DNA of 64,000 bases, from the NCBI GenBank assembly GCA_963751395.1, contig CAVVUC010000002.1:1860001-1924000 (forward strand), read 5' to 3'. Under the pieces are notes generated by a model, which was not told where the DNA came from, did no database searches, and saw nothing but the letters and a program-made list of their open reading frames with translations. Both the position numbers and the translations under genes were made by a program. Positions 45,213 through 53,657 of this stretch are shown in pieces. Each line of letters starts with the position of its first letter. The stretch's first letter is position 1. Origin of the DNA: CAVVUC01 sp963751395 (GTDB taxonomy: Bacteria; Verrucomicrobiota; Verrucomicrobiia; Chthoniobacterales; Chthoniobacteraceae).

Positions 45213-46376
45213 TCAGACCGATTTCAACGCTCCGATCACCGGGAGTCGCGCCGCGCGCAGGGCGGGCAGCAGGCTTCCGACCAGGCCGACAAGCACCGCG
45301 AAGATGAGACCTTTCGCCGCAAGCCAGGGCGTGATGCGAAACTGGAACACCACCTCGCTGAACGTCTCGAAGCTGATGGTGCCGGTGCTGTAGCCGTTCA
45401 TGGGCAGCGCGAGCAGACAGCCCAGCACGCCACCGACCAGCGAGAGAATCGCGCCTTCGATCAGGAAACCGATCAGCACCGTGCGCCGCCGGAAGCCAAG
45501 CACACGCAGCGTTCCAATCTCGCGCGTGCGCGAACCGACGCTCGCATACATCGTGTTCATCGCGGCGAAGACCGCGCCGATGGACATGGTGGTCGCGAGA
45601 AAATTACCGAGGATGCGGATCGGCGTGGCGGTCTTCGTCTGCTCTTTGTAATACGCCGTCTCCGAAAGCACGTGAACCAGCAGACGCTTGTCGGTTTCAA
45701 ACTTCTTCGTCAATGCGGCGGCGGCGTTTGGATCAACCGGACGCACAAGCAGACTCGAATAGCTGTCGCGGTTGAACAAGGAGCGCACCTCGTCCGCGTC
45801 CATCCAGGCCTCCGAGTCGAACGCGCTGTTTTGACCGTCGAACCAGCCGACGACGGTCAACTCGCGGGTGCCGATCTTGAAGTTGTCGCCGATGTTCATG
45901 CGCGAGAACCGTGCCGCCAGCCGCTTCGAGACCACCACCTCGCGCTTCCCCGGCACAAACCAGCGACCGGCAACCAGCGCAACCTGCGGGCGCAGCGCGA
46001 AACCGTTTGCCGAGACGCCTCGCAAAGTGACGTTCGCCTCGCCACGGCCTTCGCCGCGCATGAGGTTCAAGATGATCAACGTGTCGGCGGAGACGAGAGG
46101 GCGGCTTTGCGCGTCACGGGCGATCTCCGGCGCATATTGCATGATGTTGAACTGCTCGCGTGAAAGGAGGCTGCTGGACTCCGCCACCGAGCCGCGACGC
46201 ACAATGATGAGGTTGCGCGGATCGCCTGTGCTGCCGCTGGCTTTTTCCAGACCGACGGCGAGCGATTGCACCATCACATAAACCGCCACGACCAGCGCCA
46301 CGCCAACGACTGTCGCCAGCGTCGCGCGCCAGCGGACGAACACGTTGCGGATGTTGTAGGTGAGCGGCAGGGTCAT
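45213..46376 (-). CDS. FtsX/MacB-like ABC permease
   Basis: A 387-residue inner-membrane protein with a first helix near 17-37, a large periplasmic MacB-core domain (about 40-260) and three C-terminal helices (about 262-285, 310-337, 352-372) in the FtsX layout. ASVGSRTREIGTLRVLGFRR is the hallmark of this permease family. It probably exports a lipid, peptide or macrolide-like substrate with the adaptor encoded next. The nucleotide-binding subunit must come from elsewhere. Confidence 0.88.
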   Translation of the reverse strand: MTLPLTYNIRNVFVRWRATLATVVGVALVVAVYVMVQSLAVGLEKASGSTGDPRNLIIVRRGSVAESSSLLSREQFNIMQYAPEIARDAQSRPLVSADTLIILNLMRGEGRGEANVTLRGVSANGFALRPQVALVAGRWFVPGKREVVVSKRLAARFSRMNIGDNFKIGTRELTVVGWFDGQNSAFDSEAWMDADEVRSLFNRDSYSSLLVRPVDPNAAAALTKKFETDKRLLVHVLSETAYYKEQTKTATPIRILGNFLATTMSIGAVFAAMNTMYASVGSRTREIGTLRVLGFRRRTVLIGFLIEGAILSLVGGVLGCLLALPMNGYSTGTISFETFSEVVFQFRITPWLAAKGLIFAVLVGLVGSLLPALRAARLPVIGALKSV

Positions 46377-46428
46377 GGGTGAATGACCAATGACTAATGA
46401 CTAATGTCCAATCAAACGCCAGCGTAAG

Positions 46429-48087
46429 TCATCGGTCATTGGTCATTTTGAGAATCTCCCGCGCGCGATCGAGAGCGGCGTCGATGTTCGCGCAGACATT
46501 GTCGAGGCCGATCCGATCCACGAAGCCGGAATTGAAGAGCACTTTCATCGGCTGCGGCTGCACGCCGCTCAGGACGAGCTGCGTGCCTTTTCGGCGGAAT
46601 TTATCGAGTGCGATCTCGAGCGCGTGCAGGCCCGACGCGTCGATCGCCGGTACGGAGCGGATGCGAAAAATCACGACACGCGGCACGGCGGTCGCGCGAT
46701 CCAGGGCCGATTCGAGTTTTTCGGCGACGCCGAAGAAAAACGGCCCGTCGATGCGAAACACGACCACGCCTTGCGGCACGTTCTTTTCGCGAATGGAATC
46801 GACGCCAAGCTCCATCTCGCTGTCCGGGGTGACGAGCCGGATCTGCGTGATCTCCTCCATCCGCTTCACGAACAGCGCGCCGGCAAGCAGCAATCCGACG
46901 CCGACGGCGATCGTGAGATCGAACACGACCGTGAGCAGAAACGTGATGACGAGCACGGTGAAATCGCTTTTCGTGCTGCGCCACAATTCCGGGAAGTTGT
47001 CCCACTCGCCCATCCGATACGCGACGACAAACAGCACCGCGCTCAACGCCGTGAGCGGAATGGAACTCGCCAGCGGCGCGGCAACAAGCACGAACACAAG
47101 CAGGGTGAGCGCATGAGCCATGCCGGCGACCGGGGTGCGTCCGCCGCTCCGGACGTTTGCCGCCGTGCGCGCGATCGCGCCGGTTGCCGAGATGCCGCCG
47201 AAAAACGGACAGAGGATGTTCGCGATTCCCTGGCCGATCAGTTCCTGGTTGGAATCGTGGCGCTCCTCGATCATTCCGTCCGCGACCATCGCCGACAGCA
47301 GCGACTCGATCGCGCCGAGCATCGCAATCGTGAGCGCCGGAATCATCAGATCCTGAATCTGCGAAAAGGCCACGTGCGGAAGCGAGAACGGCGGAAGGCC
47401 GCCCGGTATGCCGCCGAATTTCGTGCCGATGGTTTGCACCGCCGGATGAAAAATCGCGATGACAATCGTCGGCACGACCACCGCGACGATCGACGCCGGA
47501 ACAACGCGCCATTTTTTCGGCCAGAAGATCAGGATCGCCAGCGCGAGCAACCCGATCCCGACCAACTGGATGTTCATGTGACGCAGATTTTCAACCACCA
47601 CCAAGACCTGATCGGGCGTGTGGCGCGGCATCGTCACTTGCAGGCCGAAGAACTCCTTGAGTTGCCCGATGAAAATGATGACCGCGATCCCGCTCGTAAA
47701 TCCGGCGATCACGGGATACGGGATGAACTTGATGAGCGTGCCGAGTTTCATTGCACCCATGGCGACAAGAAAAATCCCCGCCATCACCGTCGCCACGGCG
47801 AGACCGCTGTAGCCGTGAACCGCCACGATGCCGGCAAGGATGGGAATGAACGCACCGGTCGGCCCGCCGATCTGCACCAGGCTTCCGCCGAGCGCCGAAA
47901 TAAGAAAGCCCGCGATGATCGCCGTCCACAACCCTTGCGCGGGCGTGACCCCGGATGCGATGCCGAAACCGATCGCAAGCGGCAGGGCGACCACACCGAC
48001 CGTGATCCCCGCCGCCAGATCGGCGAGGAATTTTGCGCGGTTGTAGCCGTGCAGGGCATCGAATATTTTCGGGCGAGGCAATTCCAT
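46429..48087 (-). CDS. SulP-family anion transporter
   Basis: A 552-residue membrane protein: a SulP transporter domain of about 12-14 helices (LAAGITVGVVALPLAIGFGIA at the start; GGPTGAFIPIL; GISATGAIARTAANVRSG) and a C-terminal cytosolic STAS domain (about 430-545, VFRIDGPFFFG and PAIDASGLHALE). Members import sulfate, bicarbonate or other anions. ATG 48087 is preferred over a TTG one codon earlier. It may be the first gene of the unit with the permease and adaptor, 52 bases ahead; that gap holds repeats of AATGAC. Confidence 0.92.
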   Translation of the reverse strand: MELPRPKIFDALHGYNRAKFLADLAAGITVGVVALPLAIGFGIASGVTPAQGLWTAIIAGFLISALGGSLVQIGGPTGAFIPILAGIVAVHGYSGLAVATVMAGIFLVAMGAMKLGTLIKFIPYPVIAGFTSGIAVIIFIGQLKEFFGLQVTMPRHTPDQVLVVVENLRHMNIQLVGIGLLALAILIFWPKKWRVVPASIVAVVVPTIVIAIFHPAVQTIGTKFGGIPGGLPPFSLPHVAFSQIQDLMIPALTIAMLGAIESLLSAMVADGMIEERHDSNQELIGQGIANILCPFFGGISATGAIARTAANVRSGGRTPVAGMAHALTLLVFVLVAAPLASSIPLTALSAVLFVVAYRMGEWDNFPELWRSTKSDFTVLVITFLLTVVFDLTIAVGVGLLLAGALFVKRMEEITQIRLVTPDSEMELGVDSIREKNVPQGVVVFRIDGPFFFGVAEKLESALDRATAVPRVVIFRIRSVPAIDASGLHALEIALDKFRRKGTQLVLSGVQPQPMKVLFNSGFVDRIGLDNVCANIDAALDRAREILKMTNDR

Positions 48088-48238
48088 CAAGGCCGCTCAG
48101 TAAATTCCGCCAGACTTCACAAGTAAAGCAGGTCATGCGAACGACTGCTGCGCGCCTCGGCGATCGGAACTGGTTTCGCGCATCGTCGGGGTGCGCGCCG
48201 ATGAGGGATTTTCTTTGCCTGTCTCGTGAAGGTCTTTT

Positions 48239-50101
48239 ATGGTGCATGCCCTTATGGATTCAGACATTCAAAAAGCAATCAATGCCGGCAAGCTGACCCC
48301 GAAAGCCGGCGAGGCGCTCCAAGCCTTACAACCGGGCGGTTACTGCTTCCATAAAAGCTGGGGCTTCGGACAGATCGAAGGACTCAATTTTTTGGTGAAC
48401 CAGATCACCATCCATTTCAAAACGAAGCGCGAGCACACGATGCAGCTTCAATACGCCGCCGAGTCGCTGCAGCCGATTCCAGGCGACCACATCCTCGCGA
48501 AGAAAGTCACCGCTCTCGATGAAGTGAAGACGATGGCGAAGGACGATCCCATCGGCCTCGTGCGCTTGATCTTGAGCAACTACGGCGGGCGCATGACGCA
48601 GGATCAAATCGCCCAGTCGCTCGCACCCGAAGTGTTCAACGAGGTGGAATTCAAACGCTGGTGGGACTCGACAAAGAAGCTGCTGAAGAAGGACGGCCAC
48701 TTTTCCGTCCCGACGAAGAAATCCGATCCTGTCGAGTTGCGGGATCAGCCCGTTTCGCGCGCCGAAGAACTGCTGGCGGCCTTCGCCGGCGCACGCCAGC
48801 TCAAGGATCAACTGGCCGCGCTCGATCAGATCGTCAAAAACATCGACGCTTTCAGTGACGAGGCAGCCCGGTTGCAGCCGGTGGTGACCGCCACGGAGGA
48901 CGCCGCGAAGAAAAGCCAGCGGCTTCACACTTCGCCGGCATTCGAACTGGTCCTGGCGCGGGATGAAATCCTCGCAAAAGTGCCGCAGCTTCAATCCGGC
49001 GAAAATGCGCTCACCATCGCGCAATTGCTGCGTGAGGAAGACCGCCGCCTGCACGAGATTCTCTCCGACATCCCCGCTGTAAAGCAGAAGCGGGTGCTCG
49101 CCGAGTTTCCGAAAGCCTTCGGCGACGAATGGACCAACCGCATCGTTGCGCTCATGCTGCGATGCAACATCCGCGTCGTCTCTGAAATCGCACGGCTGCT
49201 CCAGGATCAGGGCAGGCACGAGGAGCTGCGGCGCGAACTCGACCGCTCGATCAGCGACCATTCCATCACCACCGAGGTGCTTTACTGGCTCTGCAAGGAG
49301 CGCGACGGCGGCTTCGGCGATCTCGTCACCCCGCAGGTGTTCAGCGCGATTCTGACGGCGCTCGAGCGGGATCAATTCAGCGAAATTAAACGCGGCGGCA
49401 AACTGCACGATCTGTTGATCGACGACCGCGAGTTGATCCCCGACCTGCTCTCCGAAGGCGAACCGGAAATCGTCCGCGACTCGATGCGCAAGCTTCTGCT
49501 GACGCCTGTGTTCGAGGAACTGAACAAGCGCTCACTCATCGGGCGCATCATCCGCGTCTATCCCGAGATGCAGTCGATGCTCACCGGCGAATCCTCCGAG
49601 AAACAGGAGGCGCTGATCGTTTCCTGGAGCAGCCTCGAAAAGCGCAAGGACGAATACGAGGAACTCATCAACAAGAAGATTCCCGAGAACACCAAGGAAA
49701 TCAGCATCGCGCGCTCCTACGGCGATCTGCGCGAGAACTTCGAGTTCAAGGCGGCGAAGGAAATGCAGCGCGTGCTCATGCGGCGCAAGTCCGAGATGGA
49801 GCGCGACCTCTCCCGCTCGCGCGGCACGAATTTTGAGAACCCTGACACCACGCAGGTTTCCATCGGCACAATCGTCTCGGTGCGCAACATCGAGAGCGGC
49901 ACCAACACGACCTACACCATTCTTGGCGCATGGGACGGCATACCCGAGCAGCACGTGATTTCGTATCTCACCGCAATCGGGCAGGCGCTTCTCGGCCACA
50001 AAACCGGTGATCACCTCAATCTGCCGACCGAGCACGGCACGGAGAAGGTCGAAGTCGTTTCGATCGAGGCGTATCAAGCCGCGAGTCTGGTCGCGAGTTG
50101 A
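48239..50101 (+). CDS. greA: GreA-type transcription factor with long N-terminal extension
   Basis: A 620-residue protein whose last 150 residues are a Gre factor: the coiled-coil hallmark ARSYGDLRENFEFKAAKE (Asp496 and Glu499 correspond to the acidic tip residues needed for RNA cleavage) followed by the FKBP-like C-terminal domain. The first 470 residues are a helical extension (GGYCFHKSWGFGQIEGL; then helix-rich repeats). Large Gre proteins of this kind occur in Chlamydiae and other PVC bacteria. It should rescue stalled RNA polymerase. GAAGG seven bases before ATG 48239 supports that start; an ATG at 48254 is an alternative. Confidence 0.87.
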   Translation: MVHALMDSDIQKAINAGKLTPKAGEALQALQPGGYCFHKSWGFGQIEGLNFLVNQITIHFKTKREHTMQLQYAAESLQPIPGDHILAKKVTALDEVKTMAKDDPIGLVRLILSNYGGRMTQDQIAQSLAPEVFNEVEFKRWWDSTKKLLKKDGHFSVPTKKSDPVELRDQPVSRAEELLAAFAGARQLKDQLAALDQIVKNIDAFSDEAARLQPVVTATEDAAKKSQRLHTSPAFELVLARDEILAKVPQLQSGENALTIAQLLREEDRRLHEILSDIPAVKQKRVLAEFPKAFGDEWTNRIVALMLRCNIRVVSEIARLLQDQGRHEELRRELDRSISDHSITTEVLYWLCKERDGGFGDLVTPQVFSAILTALERDQFSEIKRGGKLHDLLIDDRELIPDLLSEGEPEIVRDSMRKLLLTPVFEELNKRSLIGRIIRVYPEMQSMLTGESSEKQEALIVSWSSLEKRKDEYEELINKKIPENTKEISIARSYGDLRENFEFKAAKEMQRVLMRRKSEMERDLSRSRGTNFENPDTTQVSIGTIVSVRNIESGTNTTYTILGAWDGIPEQHVISYLTAIGQALLGHKTGDHLNLPTEHGTEKVEVVSIEAYQAASLVAS

Positions 50102-50107
50102 GTCCTC

Positions 50108-51223
50108 TCAGGCGATCCGGTTGGTCGTCTCTGGGTCAAAGAGATGCGCCTGTTGGGCTGCGATCTCGAACCTCGCGCGGTGCCCCATCTCGCCGCGATC
50201 GACCGCCGCCGCGCTGCGGCTGACCAGCGAATGCGCCCCGGTCTGGATGTGGATGTTCGTCTCCGCGCCAGTCCAATCGACGGCATCGACGAGCGCCTGA
50301 AACTGGCCGGGCAGACGCCTGTCGCCAGCCACGAGCGCGATGTCCTCGGGACGGACGCCAAGCAACACGTCCCTGCCGGCGAACGACTTGGCCGAGGGCC
50401 GGTTCGCCAGCGCGCATTCGATCACGCCTTCGCCCTTTTCCTTGAAAAAGAGCGCCTCGCCGGATTCCCGAAGTCTGCCCTGAATGAAATTCATCGGGGG
50501 CGAGCCGAGCAGACCGGCAACGAAAAGGTTCGCGGGCTGGCGGTAAAGCTCCAGCGGTGTGCCGACCTGCTGCACCGCGCCTTCGCGCATCGCGACAACG
50601 CGCTCGCCAAGCGTCATCGCCACGACCGGGCCGCTCGTCGCACAGAGGATCGTCGCCTGCAGTCGCTGATGCAGCCTGGCGAGGTCGGCCCGCATCCGCT
50701 CCCGGGTCGCCTCGTCGAGTTTCAAAAGGGGTTCGTCGAAAAGAAGAACTTTCGGCTGACTTACCATGGCGCGCGCAAGGGCGGTGCGCTGGCGCTCTTC
50801 CCCGCTCAGTGCCGGCGGCTTGCGGTCGAGGCACGGCTCGATGCCGAGGATTGCCGCAGCCTCCTGCACACGTTTTTTGGTTTCGGTTGAAGAAAATTTC
50901 CGGAGCTTCAATCCGAACGCGAGATTGTCGCGCACACTCATGTGCGGGTAGAGCGCCCCGTCGCCAAAAACCATTGCGACGTCCCGATCCTTCGGCGGCA
51001 AATCGTTCACGCGACGGTCATCAATGAGGACATCGCCGCCCGTGACGTTCTCCAGTCCTGCGATCATGCGAAGGATTGTGGACTTGCCGGTGCCCGCCGG
51101 CCCAAGAAGCACCACGAACTCGCGGTCTGTGGATTCAAAGTTAAAATCCCGGACAACGGTCGCGTCTTCGCCTTTGTCGCTTCGGTAAACTTTATGGACG
51201 TTGCGCAGGGTAACTTTGGCCAT
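50108..51223 (-). CDS. MalK/UgpC-like ABC ATPase with altered Q- and H-loops
   Basis: A 371-residue ATP-binding subunit of the sugar-importer type with a C-terminal TOBE/OB region (DVLLGVRPEDIALV). Walker A GPAGTGKST (41-49) and Walker B VLLFDEP (159-165) are intact. The Q-loop Gln is replaced by Gly87 (MVFGDGALYPH, normally MVFQ..ALYPH), the signature is LSGEERQR, and the switch His is lost (ATSGPVVAMTL, normally THDQVEAMTL). ATP hydrolysis or coupling may be impaired or changed. No permease or binding-protein gene is nearby. Confidence 0.87.
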   Translation of the reverse strand: MAKVTLRNVHKVYRSDKGEDATVVRDFNFESTDREFVVLLGPAGTGKSTILRMIAGLENVTGGDVLIDDRRVNDLPPKDRDVAMVFGDGALYPHMSVRDNLAFGLKLRKFSSTETKKRVQEAAAILGIEPCLDRKPPALSGEERQRTALARAMVSQPKVLLFDEPLLKLDEATRERMRADLARLHQRLQATILCATSGPVVAMTLGERVVAMREGAVQQVGTPLELYRQPANLFVAGLLGSPPMNFIQGRLRESGEALFFKEKGEGVIECALANRPSAKSFAGRDVLLGVRPEDIALVAGDRRLPGQFQALVDAVDWTGAETNIHIQTGAHSLVSRSAAAVDRGEMGHRARFEIAAQQAHLFDPETTNRIA

Positions 51224-51400
51224 GTTGAAAAGAGCGCGAGGATAGTTTCCCGACGGGAATGGGTCAATCAGCGAGTCACTTCCCGACCTGCGGCGGTTGT
51301 GATTGAAAGTGCGTCCAAAGATTTCGCGAGAGTGACGAGAGCACGGGCGGCGTCAAGATCGGATGGGGTCACGGGGATTGCGCCCCGTGACCCTTCCACA

Positions 51401-51434
51401 CCACCGGACGTGCGGTTTTCCGCATCCGGCGGTT
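51401..51434 (-). ncRNA. Group II intron domain V
   Basis: Read on the minus strand, a 34-base hairpin AACCGCCGGATGCGG-AAAA-CCGCACGTCCGG-type with the CGC catalytic triad near its foot and a GAAA-like loop. It is followed by the domain VI stem 51366-51393. This is the catalytic core of the ribozyme. Confidence 0.8.
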
Positions 51435-51448
51435 GAACCTGGCAGAGG

Positions 51449-52723
51449 TCACTTGCGTGCCTCCGCGACTTCCCAAGGTATGATGAATCCATACCGCCTG
51501 AGCGTTTGGTTCTTCAGCGCGTGTTGCATCACGCAGTGCCTTGCCATCGGCCATGCTCCCCTGGCGCTCCAGGCGTTGCCCAAGGAGCGTTTCGCAACGC
51601 CCAATCGCTTGAGCGCGTTGCATCGTCCTCGCGGCGTTTTCCACCTCAGCCAGAAACATTTGCGCATGTGACGCCGGATCCATCCGCTCAGGTCGGTGAC
51701 TTCGCGCCGCCAGTCGGCGAGCTTGAAGTAGTTCCACCATCCACGAATGTATCTTTGCCACCGGTCGCGCAGCTGTTCGCTAGTGAGGCTTTGCCGGGCG
51801 CTCCATAACTCGCGGACTTGGTCCTTGAGCCGGGTGATGGCTTTGGGCGCGACTCCGATCCGTCCGTCTGGATACAACCGGAAGCCTAGCAGGCTGCTGC
51901 GGTCACTCGGACCGCTGCCGCTTTTCTCCCGGTTGACTTCGACTTTGAGGTGCTTTTCGATCCATCCGACCACGCTCTCATGGATGCGTCCGGCGCTGCG
52001 CTGGCTGCTGGCAAAGATGGCGATGTCGTCGGCATAGCGCACGAAGGCGAGGCCGCGGTTTTCCAGTTCCTTGTCCAGCGGGTCGAGATAGATGTTGGCT
52101 AACAACGGCGAGAGCGGACCGCCTTGCGGGGTGCCGCAGGTTCGCTTTTGCCGGCTTCCATCGGGCTGCCGCAACGGGGCTCGGAGATACGCTCCGATGA
52201 GCCGCAGCAGCCTTTTGTCTCTCACCTTGCGGGCGACGAGGCTCATGAGTTTGTCGTGGTTGACCTGATCGAAGAAGTTTTTCAGATCGATGTCCACCAC
52301 CCACGTTTTACCTGCCATCACAAAGGTTTGCGCCTCTTTCACGGCATCGTGGGCGCTTCGTCCGGGCCGGAACCCGTGACTGTGCGCGCTGAAGTCCGGC
52401 TCCCACGCCGGACTCATCACTTGATGGATGGCCTGCTGGATCATCCGGTCGAGCACGTTGGGGATGCCCAGCGTGCGGATGCCTCCGTTAGCCTTGGCGA
52501 TGTCCACCGCCCTGACGGCTCCGGGTTGGTAGTCCCCGGCGCGCAGTTTGGCTTCGATCGCTTCCCAATGGTCGCGGAGGTGCGCGGCCGTTTTTCCAAT
52601 GTCCATTCCATCCACTCCGGGTGCGCCGCCGTTGGCTTTCACCGCTTGCCACGCGGCCCGGAGGTTTTCTTTCTCCAACACTCTTTCGAGGGTCGGCTCC
52701 CTGGTTCCATCTTCGGGCATCAT
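51449..52723 (-). CDS. ltrA: Group II intron reverse transcriptase/maturase
   Basis: A 424-residue protein with reverse transcriptase motifs NGGAPGVDGMDI, VDIDLKNFFDQVNHD, GTPQGGPLSPLLANIYL and the catalytic FVRYADDIAIF, then a maturase domain (LRDRWQRYIRGWWNYF). No HNH endonuclease domain follows. ATG 52723 is preceded by AAAGGAGG at good spacing, which decides against the longer frame to 52795. It helps the intron splice and reverse-splice into DNA targets. Confidence 0.95.
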   Translation of the reverse strand: MMPEDGTREPTLERVLEKENLRAAWQAVKANGGAPGVDGMDIGKTAAHLRDHWEAIEAKLRAGDYQPGAVRAVDIAKANGGIRTLGIPNVLDRMIQQAIHQVMSPAWEPDFSAHSHGFRPGRSAHDAVKEAQTFVMAGKTWVVDIDLKNFFDQVNHDKLMSLVARKVRDKRLLRLIGAYLRAPLRQPDGSRQKRTCGTPQGGPLSPLLANIYLDPLDKELENRGLAFVRYADDIAIFASSQRSAGRIHESVVGWIEKHLKVEVNREKSGSGPSDRSSLLGFRLYPDGRIGVAPKAITRLKDQVRELWSARQSLTSEQLRDRWQRYIRGWWNYFKLADWRREVTDLSGWIRRHMRKCFWLRWKTPRGRCNALKRLGVAKRSLGNAWSARGAWPMARHCVMQHALKNQTLRRYGFIIPWEVAEARK

Positions 52724-53252
52724 CTTGCGCCTCCTTTCGCGCGGGTGGGTGGCTTGCCGTCCGCGGTGGGGACGCGGGCCGGATTCCACCGGCACGTTTC
52801 CTCTCCGCCAGCGGGGGAACCTGCCGCAGTTGCATGTCCTCCGTTTGTCTTACGCCTCCCGCAGTCGGTCGGTTGATCGCCTTCTGCTGGTTCTTCGGCC
52901 CTTCGCTCCTGCCGGGTTTCCCCGGCTTTCCTCACTACTACGGCCTCTGCTGACTCCTCCCCCGTTCTCACGGGAGAGGTCTCCCCGGGTAAGGTGCATG
53001 GACTTTCGGCCCGTGCCGCCAGGCTCTACCCGATGCGTCTTTCGGTGACGGTTGGATTTCGCGTTTTCTCGCACGCTCATCGCCCGCATCGCGGCCTCAC
53101 TGCCTGTTCGTGTTCCTACGGTCGTGCCTTTGCTACGGACTTCTTTCGTGCTGAGGGCCTCGCGGCTCCCGCCTTGTCCTTCACTACGGTTGTTGTCACT
53201 ATCTCCGGTCGTTTCCTTTCTTCTGACAAGTCCATGCCCATGCCGGGCACAC

Positions 53253-53343
53253 GAGCGGCGATTTGCAATCGCCGGGGGGTGCATTTGCATGGAAGCTCTC
53301 CAGCGCCCAGTCGCGCTGGCCCGGCGGTTGCAAACCGCCGCTC
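53253..53343. repeat. Palindromic repeat adjoining the group II intron
   Basis: Outer arms GAGCGGCGATTTGCAATCGCC (described by ends GAGCGGCG and CAATCGCC) and the complement at 53323-53343 pair with two mismatches; each arm is itself a small hairpin (GGCGATT-N3-AATCGCC; GGCGGTT-N3-AACCGCC). A CCAGCG-N6-CGCTGG hairpin lies inside. The group II intron begins at the next base. Confidence 0.75.
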
Positions 53344-53657
53344 CTTGTTCCGCGAAGTCGTAATCCGGTGATGATCGAGCGCACAGGGCTCCGGTCTGAA
53401 AAGCACCCGGCTTTTCGTGCCAGAAAATGAGCATTCCTTATTTAGTCCTTGACTCCGGCGTTCGCGCTTGTTCCCATTGCGGCCATGCAACGGCAGCTTC
53501 AGCAGGCTGCCCGGCGGGTGCCAGTGATCTTCTGGGCGGTTGCGGAGTCGATGTCCGATCATCGGACAGGCTGTGCGGTATGTCGCCGCACCGGCATCTC
53601 AATCAGCATGTCTCTCCCCTCCTTCCGGGGCTGCCCAAACCAAAGAAAACCTCTCCT
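53344..53657. other. Region without recognised gene before the autotransporter-repeat gene
   Basis: About 310 bases. Frames on both strands read through but none has a start signal or recognisable product. It presumably carries the promoter of the PEP-CTERM gene that follows. Confidence 0.35.

Larger units (their letters stand above)
51364..53252 (-). mobile_element. Group II intron with reverse transcriptase
   Basis: On the minus strand the intron probably begins at GTGTGCCCGGC (53252), a GUGYG-type 5' end, and ends just after the domain VI hairpin (GGGTCACGGGG paired with CCCCGTGACCC, 51366-51393). Domain V is clear at 51401-51434 (CCGGATGCGG..CCGCACGTCCGG with a CGC triad). The ORF sits in domain IV. 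Length about 1.89 kb is usual. The 5' splice site lies directly at the foot of a palindromic repeat (53253-53343). Ends are good to about ten bases only. Confidence 0.8.

Noticed and set aside
46377..46445. AATGAC-type repeats between the permease and SulP genes
   Set aside because: Short, low-complexity and imperfect; no structure beyond a weak inverted TGACCAATGAC pair.
46624..48126. 500-codon plus-strand frame
   Set aside because: Antisense to the SulP transporter, very rich in Arg/Asp/His, no domain.
51268..51363. Short minus-strand frame (SDLDAARALVTLAKS...) as an interrupted exon of the group II intron
   Set aside because: No continuation into a recognisable 5' exon beyond 53252, where a palindromic repeat lies instead.
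53060..53074. GTGCGAGAAAACGC at 53074 as the intron 5' end
   Set aside because: Sequence upstream of it (to 53252) still looks like intron domain I, and GTGTGCCCGGC at 53252 gives a usual length; kept only as an alternative.
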